A stretch of DNA of 12,460 bases from Rhodocollybia butyracea (Eukaryota; Basidiomycota; Agaricomycetes; Agaricales; Omphalotaceae). The DNA is taken from positions 1 through 12,460 of the forward strand of contig JADNRY010001313.1 of assembly GCA_015501585.1 (NCBI GenBank), given 5' to 3'. The number at the start of each line of letters is the position of its first letter. Position 1 is the first letter of the stretch. Of this stretch, positions 6,645 to 12,460 are shown piece by piece. The translations under genes and the position numbers were made by a program. The notes beneath the pieces are model-generated. The model made no database searches, was not told where the DNA came from, and was given only the letters and a program-made list of their open reading frames with translations.

Positions 6645-7727
6645 ATGAGACAGCATCCCCCTTACTTACTTTCATCGCAGACCAGCAATCTACGAAGCTT
6701 AGCGCCATTCGACGTTATGACGAATTCCCCGCCTTCCTGCTTATCCCTCAGCGAGGACGCCCAACCCACTTCAGCTGTGCGCACGAGCCGCGACAATTGG
6801 CGTCAGTTGCGGCCGTACCTTACCTGGTGTTCCAACAGAGGTCTCTCTGCTTCCCAGTCGCTTCCTGCATCAGAACAGTTGTTGTCCGAATATGCAGCCT
6901 CTCTTGCCTGTGATGTTACAAAAAGCACAGCAGCTTGCTACTTGTTAGCTATAGAGGACTGGCATGTCCAGAATGGTTTCACTCACCAGGACGGAAACAA
7001 CCTACGTAGTCTATCTGCCAGCGTAAAACCTCTTCTTCCTCCTGCTTCTGGAAGGATTACAATCAACAAGGACCATATGATTATTCTACATAACGGCCTT
7101 GACCTTTCAGGCAGGAACGGCCTCCATTCGTGCGTTGCAGCCGCGGTGCAATGTCTGTGGGCAGGTCAGATAAGAGCTAGTGAGCTCCTAAACTCATCTG
7201 ATATACAAAATTTCACATCATGCTCTTATCCCACGGTATCTTCACTCCGCGTTTCGAACATCGACGCTACGAGGCGCTTGAAGCTTCCTCAATCACAAGA
7301 CGAGGTGGTGATTCCCGCGTCAAGCGGAGTCAACGCCACCATTAATGCCAACGATGCTCTCATTGACCACATCTGTATCAACCGTCTAGAACCACAACAT
7401 CCATTGTTCTCATATAGAGACTCTCGTGGCTCTCTCCAGGTTTTGACTAGAATTCGTCTGATGGAGGTCTGTCACACGGTGTGGGAGAAGCATGGTAGCA
7501 TTCCTACCACTGCGTACTCCTTCCGTATTGGTGGCGCCACCCACTACCTTCTCGCTGGTGTTCCCCCAAGCACGGTGAAAACGCTGGGCAGATGGAATTC
7601 TGACGTATTCTTGAAATATTGGTGCGATCTAGAATCTCTTACTTCGGTGACCGCACTGTTCACACCAGATATAGCTACAGCACCAAAATCCACCAACGCC
7701 CCCGTGCACATCTCTAATCACCCTTAA
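6645..7727 (+). CDS. tyrosine recombinase (fungal phage-integrase-like)
   Basis: The 360-codon single-exon frame has the two-domain layout of tyrosine recombinases. A helical core-binding region lies at about residues 45-115 (SRDNWRQLRPYLTWC...YLLAIEDW) and the catalytic domain at about 150-330. Expected catalytic sites are Arg177 (QIRASELL), the box II motif at 291-294 reading YSFR with Arg294, Trp317 in LGRW, and the nucleophile Tyr325 in FLKYW. Two usual positions differ: the first residue of the H-x-x-R box is Tyr291 instead of His, and the Lys strand reads KLPQSQ with no clear Lys at the usual place. Related stand-alone proteins are abundant in agaricomycete genomes and are linked to Crypton or Ngaro/DIRS-type elements. 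No reverse transcriptase lies beside it and no GCR1-type DNA-binding domain was recognised. ATG at 6717 (Met25) is an alternative start. It would act on DNA in the nucleus; activity is uncertain. Confidence 0.85.
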   Translation: MRQHPPYLLSSQTSNLRSLAPFDVMTNSPPSCLSLSEDAQPTSAVRTSRDNWRQLRPYLTWCSNRGLSASQSLPASEQLLSEYAASLACDVTKSTAACYLLAIEDWHVQNGFTHQDGNNLRSLSASVKPLLPPASGRITINKDHMIILHNGLDLSGRNGLHSCVAAAVQCLWAGQIRASELLNSSDIQNFTSCSYPTVSSLRVSNIDATRRLKLPQSQDEVVIPASSGVNATINANDALIDHICINRLEPQHPLFSYRDSRGSLQVLTRIRLMEVCHTVWEKHGSIPTTAYSFRIGGATHYLLAGVPPSTVKTLGRWNSDVFLKYWCDLESLTSVTALFTPDIATAPKSTNAPVHISNHP

Positions 7728-8004
7728 TCGTGCCTTTACCATACGTTTCTTTGATCTATACTAGGTTCTAGATAACTTTATCCATACATGAAAGGGCTTC
7801 CAAGCTCTTCGAGTAATCTAGCCAACGGGTCATCCGATGTACATTACAGCATGAATTGGGATTGTCACTATCCCCATTTTTATATACAAGATTAGCAACT
7901 GTAGGCAAATGTAACCAGCTAAAAAAAATTATCTCGACGAACTTTTTCGTATGTATATTTTGCTACGTACAGTTTGTAGAACGCTCTGGTATAAAAAATC
8001 ATCT
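7728..8004. other. AT-rich sequence downstream of the recombinase
   Basis: Probably the 3' untranslated and intergenic region of the recombinase gene. It contains A/T runs (for example aaaaaaaatt near 7921) but no obvious AATAAA. A 60-codon plus-strand frame here starts at a non-ATG codon and has no coding character. Confidence 0.35.
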
Positions 8005-8250
8005 TTATCGTTTAAAAAACACAAAATTCCACCTGTAGGTAAGAGACTTGGATGAACATGGACCCCAAATCCGGTCAGATTTAGGAATTGTCTTTCCAAG
8101 TGATCTCTTCTGTGGCTCCGTCACATACGGTAACCAGCCGCTGTTTCGGGCTCTACCCGTGCCCTCCTCAACCAGGTTCTGCACTCCAAGAAGAGCAGTG
8201 ACGAAAGCGACGCCATAGTCGATTAGAATCCGTTTTCGCGCATTCCCAGC
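8005..8250 (-). pseudogene. coding-like open frame on the minus strand, no start codon
   Basis: Reading leftward from 8250, one frame stays open for 81 codons to a TAA at 8007-8005. It has balanced, protein-like composition (RILIDYGVAFVTALLG, then QNLVEEGTGRARNSGWLPY, then PQKRSLGKTIPKSD). It has no in-frame ATG, and a TGA closes it upstream at 8253-8251. A MITE sits 16 bp beyond that upstream end. It may be an exon or remnant of a gene broken by the MITE or by decay. I do not recognise the family, and a chance open frame in locally GC-rich DNA remains possible. Confidence 0.3.
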
Positions 8251-8265
8251 TCAGGGATAGCGCTG

Positions 8266-8492
8266 GATTCACCACGCTTATTGTTCTACTTCAGCCTGAC
8301 TGAAGTAGGGTGGGAAATTGTAACATTCACAGACAAAGTGAAATCCCTTCTTTCATGGTTCGGTACCGGTGATACCTGGGTTTTAACTGGCCAATCTTTA
8401 AATGAAACATATCCTTTCCAGCTATTGATGAAGGGAGATTTTTCGCTGTCTACTTCGGTCAGGCCGAAGTAGAACAATAAGCGTGGTGATTC
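8266..8492. mobile_element. 217-bp MITE with 38-bp TIRs and GATTC target duplication
   Basis: The element (8271-8487) starts ACCACGCTTATTGTTCTACTTC and ends with the reverse complement of that sequence. The terminal inverted repeats are 38 bp (8271-8308 and 8450-8487) with only two differences. GATTC directly repeated at 8266-8270 and 8488-8492 is a clean 5-bp target duplication. The inner end of each TIR is itself a small palindrome (CTACTTCAG-CCTGA-CTGAAGTAG), and the two differences are a matched pair (A/G with T/C) that keeps this inner stem paired. The interior encodes nothing convincing, and shared residues in opposite frames reflect the symmetry. No matching transposase is in the window. 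Good TIR identity suggests fairly recent insertion. Confidence 0.85.
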
Positions 8493-8604
8493 GAGTCTAA
8501 AGAAAACACGTAATATCGGCCCGGACTTCATTCATCGCTTATGATTATCAGCAAGATTATCAGTCAATCTTTGAATGTACTTACAAGTAAATAAATGACA
8601 ACCG

Positions 8605-8844
8605 TTGGTTACATATCTAGATTTGGAAGTTCTAAACTTCGAACCAAATTTACCCGACGCAGACTTCAAGCTCAAGCTTGCTTCAGATCTTAAGCACTCA
8701 AGTACTCACCCATTGACGGCAAGGGAAGCTGCGCTCGAAATCGTGCACTCGCGAAACGATACAGCTCCATCAAACTCTCTTTCATACGTTACACCTGCAT
8801 TCTCCTGCATTCATATCCTTCCAATATCTGCGGAGCGCGTGTAG
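8605..8844 (+). pseudogene. coding-like segment upstream of the acidic-protein gene (uncertain)
   Basis: A frame without an upstream ATG is open to TAG at 8842-8844. Its middle has plausible protein composition (ADFKLKLASDLKHSS, then HPLTAREAALEIVHSRND). An acceptor-like tatctag at 8612-8618 could begin an exon. No donor or further exon could be confirmed, and the next gene's ATG lies 68 bp after the stop. It may be a relic exon, an upstream exon of that gene, or chance. No family was recognised. Confidence 0.25.
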
Positions 8845-8911
8845 CGCTTTGCTGCAAGCGCTCGAGGCTATTTGTCAACAGGTTTGAACTAGCTCCGCCA
8901 TCGTCGCTGCC
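8845..8911 (+). promoter_or_regulatory. probable 5' region of the acidic-protein gene, with hairpin
   Basis: Between a stop codon and the proposed ATG lies a short leader. AGCGCTT...AAGCGCT at its start forms a small stem, and gctgcc precedes the ATG, a reasonable eukaryotic start context. No TATA box was recognised. Confidence 0.3.
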
Positions 8912-10216
8912 ATGCCTCCGCGGAAGAAATCGAAGTCGAGCCCAAATTTTCACGTCAATGACCTAGTGTTGATAACCACAAATCACTTTCCCTCTAGAGT
9001 CTGTTTTTTCCTTTGCTATAGCACCTTTAATTTATCCGTACCTAGGTTGTCTCTGAGGTAGAATTTCAGGCCGCAAACCGAGGCAAGACCGCTCGCGCCT
9101 TAAAAGTGTTTTACCTTGGGGGCTCCAGGAAGTAGTATGACTCATGTTCCTCTAATCTCGTTAACAAAATACTAAATTCCTTTAAACAGTGGATCTCATA
9201 AGAAAGAGCACGCAAAGCCCTTATCGCTCGCACAAGTGCACAAGTATCTGGATAAGCACACGCTCGAAGGGGCAACCTCCGCCTCCTCTCGTGAAATACA
9301 CTCAGCGTATCAAGAGGCCCTGACCATTCTCTCTGCTAAAGGCCCTGCTCCTGCGAGCAGTTTCCTGGAAGATGACAAGCAGCTCGACGTCGACCTGGAT
9401 AGGCTGAAGTCACCGGAAGGACAGCAACAGCCGGCCGACAAAGAGCTCGACGTCGATCTGGATAGGCTGAAGTCTCCGGAAGGACAGCAACAGCCGGCCG
9501 ACAAAGAGCTCGAGAAGCCTTTTGAGCCTCGAAAGGAAGAAGACGGAAGACAGCGGTACGAAGACGAGACAACTGTATGCGAGGGAGAGTGTGAGGTTGA
9601 GACTGACCTTCCAGGGTCCGAAGACCAAAAGGCGTACATACGGCAACATGAGGACGACAAGAGGGGGCCACCCGCCGTAGGGATTGAGGACGAAGCCGAG
9701 AAACATCAACATCGGGTCGAGCAGGAAGAGGAGGAAGAGGCGCAAGATGCTCCGCATCCACATGTCGAAGAAGACAGACATGAGGAGAATCCTTCTGCAG
9801 TATTGGCCTTCGAGGAAGAGGGTGAGAGCGAGGTTGATATAGATCCCCCGACCGCTGATGACGAAGGCATGGAAAACGTCGAAGAAATCCTGCCTGCTGA
9901 CCTTGTCGATGCCGACTATAAGGCTATGTCCGTGCTTCTATGTCAGAATGGGATGTATCGCAAGATGGTTGAACACCGTGCAAATAAGCGAAAGCGTGAA
10001 GGGGGAGAGGTTAGAGATTTATATCTACTCGAAACTCGGCTTTTTCTGCAACATAAAATGGATTGGACGGTTAGCTGTTATAGTCGATCTTTTCAACGAA
10101 TTTCACTAATGTCTCCGCAGCATACGAACGGTAGTATACACACTGATACCATCCTCGCATATCTTCAACGATCGCACGCTTTCTTCACACCGCTGCTCAA
10201 ACGTTACCATACATAA
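8912..10216 (+). CDS. acidic, repeat-bearing protein of unknown function (spliced)
   Basis: The proposed model starts at ATG 8912 (MPPRKKSKSSPNFHVNDL, a basic N-terminus) with exon 1 ending at 8965 or 8998. Intron 1 ends ...cctag at 9045. Exon 2 (9046-9131) encodes VVSEVEFQAANRGKTARALK. Intron 2 (9132-9189, gtagta...aaacag, with a tactaaa branch-like site) joins exon 3 in exact phase. Exon 3 first reads HKKEHAKPLSLAQVHKYLDK, then a Ser/Ala helix, two 21-residue repeats, a long Glu/Asp-rich region, and ANKRKREGGE. The 3' end may hold an intron ending at 10120 (ccgcag) with donor at 10010 or 10070; both lengths are multiples of three, so the frame stays open to TAA 10214-10216. The length is about 350-390 residues. 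The basic start, KRKR motif and acidic body suggest a nuclear, possibly chromatin-associated protein; that is inference. No known family was recognised. The long frame by itself begins only at a GTG (9236), which is why an upstream spliced start is proposed. Confidence 0.6.
9381..9506 (+). repeat. 63-bp in-frame tandem duplication
   Basis: Two near-identical 63-bp copies (9381-9443 and 9444-9506) encode 21 residues each, starting LDVDLDRLKSPEG and containing QQQPADKE. A third partial start (agctcga) follows at 9507. The copies differ by only a few bases, so the duplication is recent. All three frames on the opposite strand are open through it, which explains several antisense open frames. Confidence 0.9.
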
Positions 10217-11099
10217 GTTTACGCTTGTATTTGATGGATATTGTGGTATCCAGGAATAACCCGGTGCCTTGGGCACCTGAAATAACAATCCAATTTCGCG
10301 CTGGGCATGTAAATAATCGAATACGTCGATTGAGAAGATCTGGTAAAGGCCCACTTGGCATTTAAATTTTCGTTGCTTCCATTGTTTCTCGAGGCCAGTG
10401 GCGCCATGAATCTCTATCTTTACAAGCTTTACGAGTGTAATTAACTTACCTTGAATTCAAGTATAGGCTTTCATTCGCCACATAGACGAGCAACGGTCAC
10501 TTGGGCACAGTTTGGGCACAGCCTGTGCTGTGCGTGAGTTCCATCATGAGCCAGCTCAGGACTAGCCTAACCTCCTGCTCTTTCGTGCACTAGGACTACA
10601 ATATATATATGGGTCCAAAGACTATCTGCCAGTACAGAGCGTTGACTCGACGCATCAAGTTGGCCACGAGAAAAATACCCAATCGTTAATTTGGCGCCCA
10701 ATCAACTCACCGCGCTTTTATTTGTACTTCAGCCTGAAGTACATGTGATAGCAAAGCGTGTTGGAATTGAGGCAATGATACAGCAGCAAAAAGTTACAGC
10801 TATGAATAAAACAAGGTTCAAACCCAGCGCAGGATGTTGTTCTTACCATCAAATGCCCATTCCCCACCATTATCCACTGCATAAGCATGAAGATGTCAGT
10901 CAAAACCATAGGCACTCAAAGCACGAAAGCAATTGAAAGAAAGCAGCGTTGGCAGCATCAGAGTTTTAAGGGAGAGATTCACGATGATTATCATGCCTTG
11001 TCGTGACCAGAGAACGTTACACCGGTAGTTCACCAAGCTACCTAGACCCAACGTCTACAGTATAGGCGGCAGGTAAGGGCAATCCAATAGTCCTTTCTA
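10217..11099. other. no gene; 3' flank with small hairpins
   Basis: No supported coding sequence. GGTGCC-TTG-GGCACC (about 10263-10277) is a perfect small hairpin that could lie in the acidic gene's 3' UTR. A gcacagcctgtgctgtgc phrase lies near 10516. Minus-strand gggtttgaacc near 10815 resembles a polymerase III B box, but the upstream A box is poor. The missing catalytic part of urease is not detectable here. Confidence 0.4.
10724..10742. repeat. 19-bp palindrome related to the MITE inner stem
   Basis: GTACTTCAG-C-CTGAAGTAC is a perfect palindrome with a single central base. It shares TACTTCAGCCTGA with the inner TIR stem of the 8271-8487 MITE. It could be a footprint of, or binding site for, the same transposition machinery, or coincidence. 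Confidence 0.6.
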
Positions 11100-11151
11100 C
11101 AAGCAACATCTCCAAGTAATCCGAATTCGGACACCTAGTAGATGTTGCTTG
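11100..11151. repeat. 52-bp imperfect palindrome at the urease relic breakpoint
   Basis: CAAGCAACATCT (11100-11111) and AGATGTTGCTTG (11140-11151) are perfect 12-bp arms, with CCGAATTCGG (11121-11130) exactly at the centre. The 9-base spacers on each side are partly complementary. Urease similarity stops on its right side, so it may be a tiny palindromic insertion or the junction of a deletion. Confidence 0.75.
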
Positions 11152-12003
11152 TTGAATTAGAGCCAGAGAAAAGCACCACCTTAGATACATGTCGTATTGA
11201 CATTCGAGGTACAGAAAGGCGGGAGCTGGGATCCAAAGCGTGAAGACGCCGCGACAACAGAGTCGTCGCATGCCAGATGCGTGTATGAGGCCACAGTACA
11301 ACTGGCGTTTGCCATAGGATTTGCCTCAATTGAAGGAAAAATAGTGAGAACCGACCTATAACATAGAGTAAGGAAAGTTAATGAGGATATTGAAAGAGCA
11401 CACACCTAAACAGGCCGATCGTCATTATTTGTAACCCGCAATCCAACCCTTCCCTTGCTTTGTTCATCACAATTGCCTCTTTCTTCGTGATAATTGCGCC
11501 TGGTTGCTTCTCGCTTGCATATTCTGCCTCAGGCAATATTGGAAATGCAGAATCTGGGGGTATAGGAAGAAATGAACCGTATAGCGCAGCTTCAAAGTTT
11601 GCCTAATTCGGTACAGATAGGGTCGTGTACAGTGACGAGAAAGACACTGGATAAATGGGTTAGAGACAAACTTGAGATGGTTGTGCGCAACTTGCCTGTC
11701 GGGAAAAGTGCCATCTACTTGAATCTCTTGCAACAACCCCAGAACACTGACGTGTCTTTGTCCCAGAAGCCTTTTTCCTCGTGCATGAGCTCAGCGACCG
11801 AGTTTTGACCGTCGCAAATACATTCATGGAGTTGCGACGCGATGAGAGCAACCGCTTCAGGTTCGTTCAGGCGGAGTCCATGTGCTGGCAGGTGTTTCTG
11901 AGTAATAAATCCCGTCTACACAAGGGTTAAGATTAGTGATAGTCGAGTTTGAGCTCAAATACATACCTAGTAGTAGCTTGGCTTCTTCTCTCGGTAATAG
12001 ATG
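11152..12003 (-). pseudogene. urease pseudogene (N-terminal gamma- and beta-like domains)
   Basis: Urease hydrolyses urea to ammonia and carbamate in the cytosol; fungal ureases are single chains of about 830 residues. On the minus strand: a relic first exon HLLPREEAKLLL (12003-11967) without an ATG; an intron-like 51 nt (11966-11916); then GLRLNEPEAVALIASQL and NSVAELMH, matching the gamma domain. After a one-base shift near 11775 come QRHVSVLGLLQEIQVDGTFP, an apparent GC-AG intron of 49 nt, FLVTVHDPI, another shift, ALYGSFLPIPPDSAFP, PGAIITKKEAIV, a third shift, and LRVTNNDDRPV followed by TAG where the family has Gln. After a 50-nt intron (11405-11356) exon 3 starts VGSHY, then decays (IEANP, GMR, RF in different frames). 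The nickel-binding alpha domain is absent. Multiple shifts, the nonsense codon and the lost start make it non-functional. Preserved introns show it is not a processed copy. Confidence 0.85.
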
Positions 12004-12165
12004 CGGTGACGACAGTGATATCTCTGCTCGGCGGGGTGGAGCCTGGTCTTGCAGTGTATGATTTTGCTTCTGGAGACCACGTAGCGCAACGGACAGAGAT
12101 TAAAATTAGTTGGCGCCTAACGGCAGCTTGGACCGGCATTCCGGTTATGGCTCATGTCATCTGAC
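12004..12165. other. former 5' flank of the urease relic
   Basis: The CAT (His) codon of the relic is preceded on the minus strand by CCG where an ATG start would be expected. No other gene is supported. Open frames on both strands here start at poor codons or overlap the relic. Confidence 0.4.
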
Positions 12166-12205
12166 TGTAATTATTACGGTCACGTCTTGACCGTAGATAA
12201 TTACA
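12166..12205. repeat. 40-bp hairpin
   Basis: TGTAATTAT-t-ACGGTCA pairs with TGACCGT-ag-ATAATTACA around a 5-base loop. Sixteen base pairs form, with only a small internal bulge. It sits about 160 bp upstream of the urease relic. It could be a terminator-like RNA hairpin, a very small palindromic element, or a recombinase-type site. Confidence 0.75.
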
Positions 12206-12217
12206 AGGCTGTGCAAG

Positions 12218-12263
12218 TTTGTTTGTGCCACCGCAAAAACAAGATTGCGGTGGTATAAACAAA
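12218..12263. repeat. 46-bp hairpin
   Basis: TTTGTTTGTGCCACCGCAA (12218-12236) pairs with TTGCGGTGGTATAAACAAA (12245-12263) around an 8-base loop. The inner 9-12 bp are perfect and only two positions mismatch in 19. It lies 12 bp after the preceding hairpin. Confidence 0.8.
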
Positions 12264-12460
12264 AACGCGGTTTAGGCGCTCAAGGGTATCAAGGCGGACA
12301 ACGCAGACAACGCGTGTACTATTCTAATCTTCCTTATTTGAATTTGAAAGTAACGACTAAAAACCATTGGAAAATACATGGACTAAGTTACAGTGAGAGG
12401 AACGTAAACTGTGAAAATTTCAAGGCCAGAGAGGAGGAAGAGGCGCAAGTGTCAGAGACA
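12264..12460. other. no gene supported at the right edge
   Basis: The phrase ggacaacgc/agacaacgc is duplicated near 12295-12310. The last 30 bases include a 20-base exact match to the acidic gene (see findings) in a frame reading REEEEAQVSET, so a coding region may begin here and run off the window. Confidence 0.3.

Noticed and set aside
6645..7727. Starship-type captain recombinase or a full DIRS/Ngaro retrotransposon
   Set aside because: Starship captains (DUF3435) are known mainly from ascomycetes and are usually longer. No reverse transcriptase, RNase H or split repeats were found next to this gene.
9310..10109. Several antisense and alternate-frame ORFs inside the acidic-protein gene
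   Set aside because: They mirror the Glu/Asp-rich codons and the 63-bp duplication; the sense frame is longer, splices cleanly upstream and has coherent composition.
10800..10870. Minus-strand B-box-like GGTTTGAACC, possible tRNA-derived SINE
   Set aside because: The A box is poor, the T-stem does not pair well, and no simple tail or target duplication was found.
12079..12150. tRNA-like A box (TAGCGCAACGG)
   Set aside because: No B box (GGTTCGANTCC-like) at the right distance and no cloverleaf pairing.
11949..12164. Plus-strand 71-codon hydrophobic ORF
   Set aside because: It begins at a TTG and its left part is antisense to the urease relic exon, whose match to the family is far stronger.
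1..12460. CRISPR array, rRNA or bacterial operon
   Set aside because: No regularly spaced identical repeats with unique spacers, no rRNA-like conserved blocks, and the intron-bearing genes are eukaryotic.

Overview
The window looks like repeat-rich, gene-poor DNA from a filamentous fungus, most likely an agaricomycete (Basidiomycota). This is inferred from introns of about 50-58 nt with CTAAC/CTAAT-like branch sites, a lone eukaryotic tyrosine recombinase of a type common in mushroom-forming fungi, the C-terminus of a fungal LINE polyprotein, and a relic of a fungal urease gene. There are no bacterial signatures (no ribosome-binding-site operons, no CRISPR array). Most open frames of 60-100 codons here are chance frames, several of them created by inverted repeats.

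Left third (1-4240): the 3' end of a Ty3/gypsy-like LTR retroelement (polypurine tract plus a roughly 600-bp LTR with TGTT...AACA ends) abuts a tandem array of about 157-bp units, with one partial unit inverted beyond it. Then come two related, diverged clusters of GAACC/GGTTC repeats about 0.8 kb apart, and a decayed stretch with an exon-like island and a possible gag-like N-terminal fragment. No intact gene is supported here.

Middle (4240-6640): a 373-bp foldback (MITE-like) element; two short TTGTTATAACAA-core palindromes; a GC-rich nested hairpin; an interstitial telomere-like tract (CCCTAA/CCCTAAA); and a 68-bp hairpin whose arms carry head-to-head telomere-like motifs. The broken 3' end of a LINE follows, apparently interrupted by a second short retroelement tail ending in (CCTAA)n.

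Right half (6640-12460): the two best genes. One is a single-exon tyrosine recombinase (360 codons) with some catalytic positions substituted. The other is an intron-containing gene for a highly acidic, repeat-bearing protein of unknown function. Between them lie a 217-bp MITE with 38-bp terminal inverted repeats and a 5-bp target duplication, plus coding-like fragments on both strands. From 12003 back to about 11152 on the minus strand lies a urease pseudogene covering the N-terminal gamma-like and beta-like domains. It keeps recognisable introns, including a GC-AG one, but has several frameshifts and a nonsense codon and breaks off next to a 52-bp palindrome. Two further hairpins stand upstream of it.

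No multi-gene pathway is visible. The window reads as a nest of mobile-element debris around one recombinase locus. The least explained items are the recombinase/acidic-protein pair and the family of compact palindromes scattered through the region.
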